This document shows positions 55,101 through 62,570 of a stretch of DNA of 64,000 nucleotides, one piece after another. The notes beneath the pieces were generated by a model. It saw only the letters and a program-made list of their open reading frames with translations. It was not told the origin of the DNA and did no database searches. Origin of the DNA: Bog-473 sp963817735 (GTDB lineage Bacteria; Actinomycetota; Acidimicrobiia; Acidimicrobiales; RAAP-2); assembly GCA_963817735.1 (NCBI GenBank), contig CAWFPP010000014.1:186001-250000 (forward strand). Reading direction: 5' to 3'. The position numbers and the translations under genes are program-made. Position 1 is the stretch's first letter, and every line of letters starts with the position of its first letter.

Positions 55101-55202
55101 TCGGGATGCACATCGACGACCACCAATGGCGTCGCTGCTTTCAGCGGGTGCAGTATCGACACCAGTGGACTGTTCATCACTGAGTGCGAGCGACTCAGCT
55201 GA
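52134..55202 (+). CDS. Large secreted repeat protein (42-aa beta repeats plus Ig-like 103-aa repeats), 3' end probably frameshifted
   Basis: A 1,022-residue extracellular protein. ATG 52134 has AAGGGACG upstream; an N-terminal hydrophobic segment (LLLIVSACVIALIICLGLF) with a signal-peptidase-like SASAAS follows. Residues about 60-308 hold six to seven 42-residue repeats (GYWLVASDGGIFNYGD), a beta-propeller-like series. From about residue 312, seven 103-residue Ig-like repeats begin ASQLVFTTEPTGATGG and each hold paired Cys in STCT/SGCT. The last repeat stops abruptly at TGA 55202, but downstream frames restore SLSASDSAEALND and SSLFTVGPA ending at TAA 55246-55248, so the true end is probably there. 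Likely an adhesin or cell-surface protein. Confidence 0.8.
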   Translation: MSVPTTRARNLLLIVSACVIALIICLGLFRSASAASGRPAMRAAADAMASNQAHSSTQGLGYWLVASDGGIFSEGGAPFEGSTGGMVLNKPIVSMAPTPNGNGYWLVASDGGIFNYGDAVFEGSAGNLPLNKPIVGMAATPDGKGYWLVASDGGIFNYGDAAFEGSAGNLPLNKPIVGMAATPDGKGYWLVASDGGVFSYGDAKFYGSTGNMVLNRPIVGMAATPDGKGYWLVASDGGVFNYGDAAFYGSAGGAPLNQPVVGMAVSPDGKGYLLVASDGGVFNYGSSAFRGSTGGMPLNRPVVGMALSGISGPASKLVFSTEPGGASGGAAFSTQPVVTVEDAAGDPVPTDNSTVTIGLSPGSPTSGGPGALSSCTSTGEKNGIFAFNGCTINTAGLGYKLLATDGQLTSATSAPFTVGTGSASQLVFTTQPTNAIGGSPFVTQPIVTIEDAGGNTVTTDTHAISLAVHSGPGTLSGCTSTTAAGVASFSGCAINTAATYTLTATDAGDTLSTTSGSFNVGTGTASQLVFTTEPTGASGGTAFTTQPVVTIRDAGGNTVPTDASPITMALTTGPGALSTCTATTTAGVAAFSGCKINTASTGDVLTASDSADTLTSTSSPFDVTVGTASQLVFTTEPTGATGGTAFSTQPVVKVEDAGGNTVTGDNNPITMTLTTGPGALSTCTATTTAGVAAFSGCTINTAATGDVLTATDTADTLTATSSPFDVTVGTASQLVFTTEPTGATGGTAFSTQPVVKVEDAGGNTVTGDNSPITMALTTGPGALSTCTSTTTAGVAAFSGCTINTAATGDVLTATDTADTLTATSSPFDVTVGTASQLAFATEPAGATGGTAFSTQPVVKVEDAGGNTVTGDNSPITMALTTGPGALSTCTSTTTAGVAAFSGCTINTASTGDILTATDSDDTLTATSAPFDVTVGTASQLVFTVEPGDATAGTPFGTQPTVTIEDAGGNTVTGDGNPITLAISTGDGTLSGCTSTTTNGVAAFSGCSIDTSGLFITECERLS
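52313..53055 (+). repeat. 126-bp (42-aa) tandem coding repeats
   Basis: Six to seven copies of a 126-bp unit encoding GYWLVASDGGxFxYGDAxFxGSxG. Copies 2-4 are nearly identical at DNA level (for example starting 52559 and 52685, exactly 126 bp apart), indicating recent duplication or homogenisation. Confidence 0.85.
53068..55165 (+). repeat. 309-bp (103-aa) tandem coding repeats
   Basis: Seven Ig-like repeats. The central four are near-identical DNA copies with an exact 309-bp period (the same GACGGTGGGCAC or CACGGTGGGCAC site recurs at 54004, 54310, 54619 and 54928; the first interval differs slightly at the edge). The outer copies are more diverged. Confidence 0.85.
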
Positions 55203-55257
55203 AGCACTCAATGACTGAGTTCGCTTTTCACCGTCGGACCGGCCTAACGCCCGCGCT

Positions 55258-55294
55258 GCCTGGCAGCCCCTGAGGTCACGGGGCCGCCAGGCAC
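55258..55294 (+). terminator. Strong hairpin terminator after the repeat protein
   Basis: TGCCTGGC-a-GCCCC pairs with GGGGC-c-GCCAGGCA around a 9-nt loop: 13 bp with one mismatch. It starts 10 nt after TAA 55246-55248, which supports that TAA as the original stop. Confidence 0.6.
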
Positions 55295-55340
55295 GAACAC
55301 TGGCCCCACCGAGTGCGCCCGGGGGTCGGCTGTGGACTCG

Positions 55341-55346
55341 TAAGCT
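55341..55346 (+). promoter_or_regulatory. -10 box (TAAGCT) of leaderless obgE
   Basis: TAAGCT ends 8 nt before ATG 55355; no Shine-Dalgarno is present. Confidence 0.45.
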
Positions 55347-55354
55347 GGACTGCT

Positions 55355-56617
55355 ATGCCCGGCTTCGTCGACCAGGCCCAATTGCACGCGCGCGCTGGTG
55401 ATGGGGGAGCAGGGGCGGTGTCGTGGCGCCGCGAGGCCCACGTAGACCGTGGTGGCCCCGACGGCGGTGACGGCGGTCACGGCGGAGACGTGTGGCTGGT
55501 GGCGTCGGTGAACGAGGCGTCGCTGCTGGGCTTCCGGGATCATCCGTTTCGCCGGGCCACCGACGGTGTGCACGGCTCGGGCTCGAAGCGGCACGGGGCC
55601 CGGGGCAAGGACCTGGTGGTGCCCGTGCCGGTGGGGACCGTGGTGCGTGACCGAAGCGGCAACGTCGTGTGCGACCTCGACGTGGAGGGGGCGCGCTTCA
55701 TGGTGGCCGAGGGCGGCCAGGGCGGACGGGGCAACGCGCGGTTCCTCTCCAACCGACGCCGCGCCCCCGCCTTCGCGGAGCAGGCCGAGAAGGGGCAGGA
55801 GTTCTGGCTCGACATGGAGCTCAAGCTCATGGCCGACGTGGCCCTGGTCGGCTTCCCCAACGCCGGCAAGTCGACGCTGATCTCGACGGTGTCGGCGGCC
55901 AAGCCCAAAATCGCCGACTACCCGTTCACCACCTTGGAGCCGCATCTCGGCGTCGTCCGCGTGGGAGGCGTGCGTGACGGCACGGAGTTCGTCATGGCCG
56001 ACATCCCCGGCCTGGTAGAGGGAGCGGCGGAGGGCAAGGGCCTGGGGCACCAGTTCCTGCGCCACATCGAGCGCGCCCGGGTGCTGGTGGTGCTCCTCGA
56101 CCTGGGTGCGCCCGACGCCGGTGGGGCGACCCCCGCGGAGCAAAGGCGCATCCTGCTGTCCGAACTCGGTTCCTATCGGCCCGAGCTCCTCGAGCGTCCC
56201 CGGATCGTGGTGGGGAGCAAGGCGGACCTCGGCCCGGACGGGGAGGGCGTGTGTGACATGACGCTCTCGGTGGCGGCCGGGTTGGGCGTCGGCGCGCTCG
56301 TGGAGCGTTTGGCACCGCTGGTCCAGGAGGCACGGAACGAGGCGGCCGTGGCGTCGTCGAGCGAGATCGTCGTGCACCGGCCGGTCCCGGAGGGTGTCGG
56401 CGTGCAGCGGGCGGGAGCGGGCGCCTGGGTGGTGCACGGGCGCGCTGCCGAGCGGGCCGTGGCGCTGTCCGACCTCAACGACGAAGGAGCTCAGGCCGAG
56501 GTGGTGCGGCGCCTGCGCCGCCTCGGGGTCGACCGCGCCCTGGCGCGAGCGGGTGCCCGCGACGGAGACGAGATCACCGTCGGCGCCATGAGCTTCACGT
56601 GGGGGGAGGAGCGGTGA
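55355..56617 (+). CDS. obgE: GTPase ObgE/CgtA
   Basis: A 420-residue essential GTPase acting in ribosome assembly and stress control. The glycine-rich Obg domain (GGPDGGDGGHGGDV and GGQGGRGNARF) fills residues about 1-158; the G-domain has G1 GFPNAGKST at 166-174, switch region DYPFTTLEPHLG, G3 DIPGLVEGA, and a G4-like SKAD. The C-terminal OCT domain follows. It starts the obgE-proB-proA run; the stop overlaps proB (GTGA). Commonly it sits right after rpmA, but here 9.5 kb intervene. Confidence 0.95.
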   Translation: MPGFVDQAQLHARAGDGGAGAVSWRREAHVDRGGPDGGDGGHGGDVWLVASVNEASLLGFRDHPFRRATDGVHGSGSKRHGARGKDLVVPVPVGTVVRDRSGNVVCDLDVEGARFMVAEGGQGGRGNARFLSNRRRAPAFAEQAEKGQEFWLDMELKLMADVALVGFPNAGKSTLISTVSAAKPKIADYPFTTLEPHLGVVRVGGVRDGTEFVMADIPGLVEGAAEGKGLGHQFLRHIERARVLVVLLDLGAPDAGGATPAEQRRILLSELGSYRPELLERPRIVVGSKADLGPDGEGVCDMTLSVAAGLGVGALVERLAPLVQEARNEAAVASSSEIVVHRPVPEGVGVQRAGAGAWVVHGRAAERAVALSDLNDEGAQAEVVRRLRRLGVDRALARAGARDGDEITVGAMSFTWGEER

Positions 56618-57660
56618 TCGCCGTCGTCAAGGTCGGCTCGTCCTCCGTCTCCGACGAGACGGTCAATCGGCTGTGCGGCGAGCTGGCGTCGGCGCGGGCG
56701 GCCGGGCACACCGTCGTCGTCGTGTCGTCGGGCGCCATCTCTGCCGGCTGGGACGCGCTCGATCGCGGCCCGCGGCGGCCTTCGGACCCTGCCGTGTTGC
56801 AGGCCGTCTCGGCCGTCGGCCAACACCGGCTGATGCGGATGTGGCAGGACGGCTTCGAGCCGCACGGTGTCCTGGCCGGTCAGGTGCTGCTGGCACCGCT
56901 CGACTTCGTCCACCGCACCCAGTACCTGCACGCCCGCGGGACGTTGCGTCACCTGGCTGATCTGGGTGTCGTCCCGGTGGTGAACGAGAACGACGCGGTG
57001 GCAGACGAGGAGATCCGCTTCGGCGACAACGATCGGCTGGCCGCTCTGGTGGCCCACCTTGTCGGCGCGCAGCTGCTCTTGCTGCTGACGGACGCCCCGG
57101 GCCTCCTCACCGCCGACCCGCGCCGCGACACCGAGGCGTCACTCATCGAAGAGGTGGTGGAGATCGACCAGCAGCTCGAGGCCCTCGCCGGCGGGCCCGG
57201 GAGCGCGCTGGGCAGTGGCGGCATGGCGTCGAAGCTGGCCGCGGCGAAGATCGCCACGTGGTCGGGTGTGCGGACGGTCATCGCCGACGCCGCCCGCCCG
57301 GGGGTGCTGGCCGCGGCTCTGGCCGACGAGGCCGGCGTCGGGACGGTGTTCCGGGCCAGGGAGAGCCGGCTGTCCGCCCGCAAGCTGTGGATTGCTTTCG
57401 CGCTCGGATCGAATGGCTGCCTGGCTGTCGACGAGGGCGCGCGCCTGGCGCTGACCGGGCGGGGGCGTTCGCTCCTGGCGGCCGGGGTCAGCGGGGTGTC
57501 CGGGGCCTTTCGGCCGGACGACGCGGTGGAGATCGCCGGCCCGGACGGCGTGGTCTTCGCCAAGGGCCTGGTCCGGGTGCACGCGGAGCAGGCTGCCGAG
57601 TGGATGGGCCGCCGCAGCCAGGTCGTCGTTCATCGCGACGACCTCGTCCTTGTAACCTGA
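56614..57660 (+). CDS. proB: Glutamate 5-kinase
   Basis: A 348-residue enzyme that phosphorylates glutamate in the first step of proline synthesis. The amino-acid-kinase domain has VVKVGSSSVSD at the N-terminus, VVVVSSGAISAGW, and NENDAVADEEIRFGDND. The C-terminal PUA domain is present (ESRLSARKLWIAFALGS onward). GGAGGAGC precedes GTG 56614, which overlaps the obgE stop. proA follows 4 nt after the stop. Confidence 0.95.
   Translation: MIAVVKVGSSSVSDETVNRLCGELASARAAGHTVVVVSSGAISAGWDALDRGPRRPSDPAVLQAVSAVGQHRLMRMWQDGFEPHGVLAGQVLLAPLDFVHRTQYLHARGTLRHLADLGVVPVVNENDAVADEEIRFGDNDRLAALVAHLVGAQLLLLLTDAPGLLTADPRRDTEASLIEEVVEIDQQLEALAGGPGSALGSGGMASKLAAAKIATWSGVRTVIADAARPGVLAAALADEAGVGTVFRARESRLSARKLWIAFALGSNGCLAVDEGARLALTGRGRSLLAAGVSGVSGAFRPDDAVEIAGPDGVVFAKGLVRVHAEQAAEWMGRRSQVVVHRDDLVLVT
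57653..57658 (+). promoter_or_regulatory. -10 box (TAACCT) of proA
   Basis: TAACCT overlaps the last codons of proB and ends 6 nt before ATG 57665, suggesting a separate leaderless start inside the operon. Confidence 0.4.
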
Positions 57661-57664
57661 CCCG

Positions 57665-58918
57665 ATGACCTCGCCCGCGTTGGAGCAGCTCGCGGGCCGC
57701 GTCCGTTCGGCCGCCCGGGTGGTGGCTCGGGCGCCCGGTTCGGTCCGGGACGACGCCCTGCGGCTGGCCGCGGACCTGCTCGAGGAGGAGTGGGCATCGC
57801 TGGTCGAGGCCAACAACGGCGATCTCGAGCGTGCCGAGGCGTCGGGCATGGTTGAGGCGGCCCGGGACCGGCTGCGCCTCACGGAGGAGCGCGTGCGGGG
57901 CATGGCTGCGGGCCTGCGCACCGTGGCGGGCCTGCCCGACCCGGTCGGCGAGGTCACCGAGGGCTGGGTGCGGCCCAACGGCCTGAGGGTGTCCCGGGTG
58001 CGGGTTCCCCTCGGCGTCATCGGCGTCATCTACGAGAACCGGCCCAACGTCACGAGTGACGCCGCCGGCCTCTGCCTCAAAGCCGGGAATGCGGCCTTCC
58101 TGCGGGGCTCGTCCTCGGCCCTGGCGTCCAACCAGGCCATCGTGAAGGTCCTGCGCCGGGCCGTGGTGAAGGCGGGCTTGCCCGAGGACGCGGTGGCACT
58201 GGTGGAGGACACGTCGCACGAGACGGCCACGGCCTTCATGCGGCTGCGCGGCTTCATCGACTGCCTGATCCCGCGCGGCGGGCAGGCGCTGATCGCCTCG
58301 CTGATCGAACACGCCACGGTCCCCTACGTCCTGGACGGCGACGGGAACTGCCATCTCTACATCGACGGCGCGGCCGACCTGGCCATGGCGCACGAGCTGG
58401 CCGTCAACGCCAAGACACACCGCTTCGGGGTCTGCAACGCCGTCGAGACCATGCTGGTGCACTCGGCGGTGGCGGCCGCCTTCCTCCCGCGGCTGGCGGA
58501 GTCGCTGGCGTCCGCCGGCGTCGAGATCAGGGCCGACGAGCGGGTGCGGGCGTACGTGCCTGCTGCCGTGCCTGCAATGGAGGAGGACTTCTCAACCGAG
58601 TTCCTCGGGCCGGTGGTGGCGATCGGGATGGTTGACGACGTGGGGGAGGCCATTGAGCACATCGACCGGTACAGCTCGGGCCACTCCGAGGCGATCGTGA
58701 CCTCCGACGTCGCCGTGGCCGACCGCTTCGTGGCCGAAGTCGACGGCGCGGCGGTACTGGTGAACGCGTCGACGCGCTTCGTCGACGGTGAGGAATTGGG
58801 GCTCGGCGCCGAGGTGGGCATCTCCACCCAGAAGCTGCACGCCCGTGGACCGATGGGAGTGAAGGAGCTGACGACGTTGAAGTGGATCGTGCGAGGAGAC
58901 GGGCAGGTACGCCGGTGA
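57665..58918 (+). CDS. proA: Glutamate-5-semialdehyde dehydrogenase (gamma-glutamyl phosphate reductase)
   Basis: A 417-residue enzyme of the aldehyde dehydrogenase superfamily that reduces glutamyl phosphate in proline synthesis. RVPLGVIGVIYENRPNVT is the family hallmark; the catalytic Cys257 lies in HRFGVCNAVET; the late motif GLGAEVGISTQKLHARGPMG is conserved. Its stop overlaps the next AAA+ gene (GTGA), so proA is coupled to a downstream MoxR/VWA pair. Confidence 0.95.
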   Translation: MTSPALEQLAGRVRSAARVVARAPGSVRDDALRLAADLLEEEWASLVEANNGDLERAEASGMVEAARDRLRLTEERVRGMAAGLRTVAGLPDPVGEVTEGWVRPNGLRVSRVRVPLGVIGVIYENRPNVTSDAAGLCLKAGNAAFLRGSSSALASNQAIVKVLRRAVVKAGLPEDAVALVEDTSHETATAFMRLRGFIDCLIPRGGQALIASLIEHATVPYVLDGDGNCHLYIDGAADLAMAHELAVNAKTHRFGVCNAVETMLVHSAVAAAFLPRLAESLASAGVEIRADERVRAYVPAAVPAMEEDFSTEFLGPVVAIGMVDDVGEAIEHIDRYSSGHSEAIVTSDVAVADRFVAEVDGAAVLVNASTRFVDGEELGLGAEVGISTQKLHARGPMGVKELTTLKWIVRGDGQVRR

Positions 58919-59844
58919 GCGACCAGAACGCAGCGTTGGGCCTGCCGGAGAGCGGTCCCCCCCGGTTCGAGTCCTTGGACGCGGTGCGGGGCGGCCTGGC
59001 CGAAGTCGGTTACCTGGCCGACGAGTCCATCAGTGGCGTCGTGTACCTGGCCGACCGGCTGGCCAAGCCGGTGCTCGTCGAGGGACCGGCGGGGACCGGG
59101 AAGACACAGCTGGCCAAGTCGGTGGCCGAGCTCACCGGCGCCCGGCTGATCCGCCTGCAGTGCTACGAGGGGCTCGACGAGTCCAAGGCGCTCTACGAGT
59201 GGAACTACCGCAAGCAATTGTTGCGCATCCAGGCCGGAGAGCACGGGAAGAACGAAGAGGAAGGGCCCAGCTGGTCCGAGCTGGAGGGCGACATCTTCTC
59301 CGAGGACTTCCTGCTGACCCGGCCACTGCTCGAGGCGATCCGCGCCACCGAGCCTGTCGTGCTCCTCGTCGACGAGGTCGATCGCGTGGAGCTCGAGACG
59401 GAGGCGCTGCTGCTCGAGATCCTGTCGGAGTACCAGGTGTCGATCCCCGAGCTCGGCACCGTGCGGGCGACGCAGCTGCCCATGGTGTTCTTGACGTCCA
59501 ACAACACCCGGGAGCTCTCCGAGGCGCTCAAGCGCCGCTGCCTCTACCTCCACATCGACTACCCGGACCTCGAGCGCGAGCGCGAGATCGTGCGCACGAA
59601 GGTGCCGGGCATCAGCGAGGAGCTGGCCGACCAGGTGGCACGCATCGTGCGCTCCTTGCGCACCCTCGAGCTGCGCAAGGCGCCGTCGGTGTCCGAGACC
59701 ATCGACTGGGCCCGCACGCTCGTGCTGCTCGGGGTGGAGACGATCGACGCCTCCGAAGCCAGGGACACGTTGCACATCCTGTTGAAGTACCAAGCCGACA
59801 TCGAGCGGGCTTCCAAGGAGCTGCTGTCGGCCTCGCCGAGCTGA
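58915..59844 (+). CDS. MoxR/CoxD-like AAA+ ATPase
   Basis: A 309-residue AAA+ chaperone. Walker A is EGPAGTGKTQLAKS (about residues 58-71), Walker B region VVLLVDEVDR, sensor-1 PMVFLTSNNTRELS and an arginine-finger-like RRC. It differs from the MoxR at 19.9 kb and is closer to CoxD-type ATPases that work with a VWA partner. GTG 58915 overlaps the proA stop. The next gene, a VWA protein, begins 7 nt after this stop, so the two form a functional pair, probably assembling or activating a metalloenzyme (inference). Confidence 0.88.
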   Translation: MSDQNAALGLPESGPPRFESLDAVRGGLAEVGYLADESISGVVYLADRLAKPVLVEGPAGTGKTQLAKSVAELTGARLIRLQCYEGLDESKALYEWNYRKQLLRIQAGEHGKNEEEGPSWSELEGDIFSEDFLLTRPLLEAIRATEPVVLLVDEVDRVELETEALLLEILSEYQVSIPELGTVRATQLPMVFLTSNNTRELSEALKRRCLYLHIDYPDLEREREIVRTKVPGISEELADQVARIVRSLRTLELRKAPSVSETIDWARTLVLLGVETIDASEARDTLHILLKYQADIERASKELLSASPS

Positions 59845-59851
59845 GTTCTCC

Positions 59852-61306
59852 GTGCTCGATCTCCTCTCCGGCTTCGTCACCGAGCTGCGCCGCTCGGGTC
59901 TGCCCGTGTCCCTGACGGAGCACCTCGACGCGGCCGAGGCGGTCAAGCACATCCCGCTCGAGGACCGCGAGGCGCTGAAGTACGCGCTGGCGGCCACGCT
60001 CGTGAAGTCGTCGTCGCACTGGCGGGCCTTCGAGACTGCCTTTGAGGTGTTCTTCGCCGTGCGGACCGGCGGCGCCGGTGGGGCCGAGGGGGAGGATGCC
60101 GGCGAGGAGGGTGACGAGCTCGACGGCGAGCAGTCCGGGCAGGGCGGCGCCCAGGGGCAGCGGCGCTCGTGGCAGAGCGGCGGGGGCGGCGAGGGCATGA
60201 CGCCCGAGGAGCTGGCGGAGATGCTCTTCAAGTCCCTGCTTTCGGCCGACGCCGGTCTCATGAACATGGTGGCCCGCAACGCGGTCGATCGCTACGCCGG
60301 CATGGAGCCTGGTCGGCCGGTCGGCGGGACCTACTACCTGTACCGCACGCTGCGGAACCTCGATCTCGATGCGGTCCTGGAGCGCCTGATGGCACAGGCC
60401 CAGGCGGGAGCGGCCGGCGGTTCGCTGACCGACCTCGAGGAGCGCCTGGCCGCCGACGAGTTCAAGGCGCGCATCGAGAAGTTCCGCCGCTCGGTCGAGA
60501 CGGAGATCCGCCGGCGCCTGGTGGAGGACCGCGGAGCGGAGGCATTGGCCCGCTCGGTGCGCAAGCCGCTGCCCGAGGACATCGATGTCATGCACGCCAC
60601 CCGCGAGGAACTGGCCATGCTGCACCGCGTGCTCCAGCCTCTGTCGCGCAAGCTGGCGGTCCGCCTGGCCCGCAAGCGCCGGCACGGCCGCAAGGGGCCG
60701 CTGGACTTCCGTGCCACCATGCGGCGCTCGTTGTCGACGGGTGGGGTGCCGATTGAGCCGCGCTTCCGGCATCCGCGGCCGGCCAAGCCCGAGATCTTCG
60801 TGATCGCGGACATCTCGGGCTCGGTGGCCAGCTTCGCCCGCTTTACCCTGCACCTGGTGTACGCCATCTCCTCGCAGTTCTCCAAGGTGCGCAGCTTCGT
60901 GTTCGTGGACGGAATCGACGAGGTGACGCGGTTCTTCGAGGGCGTGGTGGACCCGGCGGAGGCGGTGGCCCGCATCAACCTGGAGGCGGACGTGATCTGG
61001 GTGGACGGCCACTCCGACTACGGGCACGCCCTGGCCGAGTTCCACCGGCGCTGGGGCGACCAGGTGACCTCGCGCTCGAGCGTCATGGTGCTGGGAGACG
61101 CCCGCAACAACTACCACGCGTCGGGATCGTGGGTGCTCGAGGACCTGCAGGCGCGGGCGCGCCGTGTCTACTGGCTCAACCCCGAGCCGCGTGACTATTG
61201 GGGCTCGGGTGATTCCATCGTGGGGGAGTACGCCGCGCACTGCGACGACGTGGTGGAGTGCCGGACGCTGCGCCAGTTGGAGCACTTCGTCGGAAACCTG
61301 GCGTGA
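59852..61306 (+). CDS. VWA domain-containing (CoxE-like) protein
   Basis: A 484-residue protein. The N-terminal 150 residues are helical (VTELRRSGLPVSLTEHLDA), followed by an acidic Gly/Glu/Gln-rich linker and a basic region. The C-terminal VWA domain has the MIDAS motif DISGS at about residue 320, then FVDGIDEVTRFF and MVLGDARNNYH. Such proteins act with the MoxR/CoxD ATPase to mature molybdenum hydroxylases in carbon-monoxide-dehydrogenase clusters, but no such enzyme is in this window. The stop overlaps the phosphatase start (GTGA). Confidence 0.87.
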   Translation: MLDLLSGFVTELRRSGLPVSLTEHLDAAEAVKHIPLEDREALKYALAATLVKSSSHWRAFETAFEVFFAVRTGGAGGAEGEDAGEEGDELDGEQSGQGGAQGQRRSWQSGGGGEGMTPEELAEMLFKSLLSADAGLMNMVARNAVDRYAGMEPGRPVGGTYYLYRTLRNLDLDAVLERLMAQAQAGAAGGSLTDLEERLAADEFKARIEKFRRSVETEIRRRLVEDRGAEALARSVRKPLPEDIDVMHATREELAMLHRVLQPLSRKLAVRLARKRRHGRKGPLDFRATMRRSLSTGGVPIEPRFRHPRPAKPEIFVIADISGSVASFARFTLHLVYAISSQFSKVRSFVFVDGIDEVTRFFEGVVDPAEAVARINLEADVIWVDGHSDYGHALAEFHRRWGDQVTSRSSVMVLGDARNNYHASGSWVLEDLQARARRVYWLNPEPRDYWGSGDSIVGEYAAHCDDVVECRTLRQLEHFVGNLA

Positions 61307-62181
61307 CCGCCGGCGACGCCGGCGACGCCGAGGACGCCGGCGACCCCGGGGGCGCCGGAGAGGAGGCGCGTGCGGAGGCGGGCGTCCTACGGATCTTCCC
61401 GCCCGAGGAGGGCGCGACCCGGATCGTGCTGGTGCGCCATGGCGAGGCGGAGTGCAATCTGAACCACGTGATCGGCGGTCCGAAGGGCTGCACCGGTCTG
61501 AGCGATCTGGGGCGCCATCAGGTGGCGGCGCTGGCCGACCGCCTCTACGAGAGCGGCGAGCTGCGCGAGGCGACGGCCCTGTATTCCTCTGTGCTCCCCC
61601 GGGCCACCGAGACGGCTGAGCGTTTGCGGCCCGTGGTCGGGCCGGGGCCCGCCGCACTGGGGCCGGTGCGTGAGCGCTGCGACCTGTGCGAGCTCCACCC
61701 GGGCGAGTGTGACGGCCTCGAGTGGAGCGAGATGGTCGAGAAGTTCGCGGTGCCCGACTGGGACAGCGACCCCACCGTGCCCATCGCACCGGGGGGGGAG
61801 AGCTGGGCGGAGTTCGTGGAGCGGGCCTCGGGCGCCGTGCGGGCGGTGGTGCGCGAGCACCCCGGTGAGCTGGTGGTGGCGGCCGTGCATGCCGGGGTGA
61901 TCGAGGCGACGATGATCGCCTTCCTCGGCGTGGCGCCGGAGGTCTACCGGCGGGGCTGGGTCCGCATTGTGCACGCGTCCATGACCGAGTGGGAGTGGGT
62001 GCCCTCCGAGGACCGCTTCGTCCTGCTGCGCTTCAACGACTCGTGCGGGGTGCCGCGGCGGCAGGAGGGCGCGTCGGATTCAGGTGCCGTCGAGGAAGGC
62101 GCGGGCCAGGGCATCGGGCGCACGGGCAAGCCAGGCATCTTCGATCGCCTCACGCAAGGGCTTCTTGGCCACCGTCCGTAG
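61303..62181 (+). CDS. Histidine phosphatase family protein
   Basis: A 292-residue phosphatase-superfamily protein. After an acidic Gly/Ala/Asp-rich N-terminal extension, the catalytic RHG is Arg45-His46-Gly47 in LVRHGEAECN, the second Arg is in SSVLPRATETAERL, and the second His is in VVAAVHAGVIEA. It removes phosphate from a small molecule or protein. The last about 100 nt overlap the convergent MmcQ gene and look non-coding, so the true stop may be earlier (near SCGVPR) if an indel is present. It is coupled to the VWA gene. Confidence 0.83.
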   Translation: MTAGDAGDAEDAGDPGGAGEEARAEAGVLRIFPPEEGATRIVLVRHGEAECNLNHVIGGPKGCTGLSDLGRHQVAALADRLYESGELREATALYSSVLPRATETAERLRPVVGPGPAALGPVRERCDLCELHPGECDGLEWSEMVEKFAVPDWDSDPTVPIAPGGESWAEFVERASGAVRAVVREHPGELVVAAVHAGVIEATMIAFLGVAPEVYRRGWVRIVHASMTEWEWVPSEDRFVLLRFNDSCGVPRRQEGASDSGAVEEGAGQGIGRTGKPGIFDRLTQGLLGHRP

Positions 62182-62469
62182 CTGTACGAGGACGGCGGCG
62201 TAGCCGTCGAAGTGGGGGATGGTGAAGAAGCCCTTGGCACCGGTGGCGAGGAGGGCGTCCTTGTCGGCCAGATCGGCCGTGCTGAGGGCCAGGATCGGAC
62301 CGGTCGGCGGGGGTGTGTCGCCGAAGCGCTTCAGGTCGGCCTTGGAGAAAGGGCGTTCCCAGGCGAAGGCCTTGTCGCGGACGAACCACGTCCGGTTGCC
62401 GTGCCGCGCTCCCTCGCTCACCTCGGGCAGTCCGGAGACCATGCGCTGGACGTCTTCGAGAGCCGCCAC
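62080..62469 (-). CDS. MmcQ/YjbR family protein
   Basis: A 129-residue protein of the MmcQ/YjbR family, whose fold resembles DNA-binding double-wing proteins. It reads MVSGLPEVSEGARHGNRTWFV, then KGFFTIPHFDGYAAVLV, and ends DALARAFLDGT. A reverse TAGCTT box lies 6 nt before GTG 62469. It overlaps the convergent phosphatase gene by 102 bp. Function is unknown beyond the family label. Confidence 0.87.
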   Translation of the reverse strand: MAALEDVQRMVSGLPEVSEGARHGNRTWFVRDKAFAWERPFSKADLKRFGDTPPPTGPILALSTADLADKDALLATGAKGFFTIPHFDGYAAVLVQLRTVAKKPLREAIEDAWLARAPDALARAFLDGT

Positions 62470-62475
62470 GGGCTC

Positions 62476-62481
62476 AAGCTA
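62476..62481 (-). promoter_or_regulatory. -10 box (TAGCTT) of leaderless mmcQ-like gene
   Basis: On the minus strand TAGCTT ends 6 nt before GTG 62469. Confidence 0.45.
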
Positions 62482-62570
62482 CCGCTCCACGGCGCACTGG
62501 CGGGCTGAGCGAAGCGGGCACCGCACGACGCCGGGTACGCTGACCCATCGGGCGAGCGGAGGATGACGCG

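Noticed and set aside
52313..55165. Direct repeats that could look like a CRISPR array
   Set aside because: Repeats are 126 and 309 bp, contiguous without spacers, in frame and protein-coding; no cas genes nearby.
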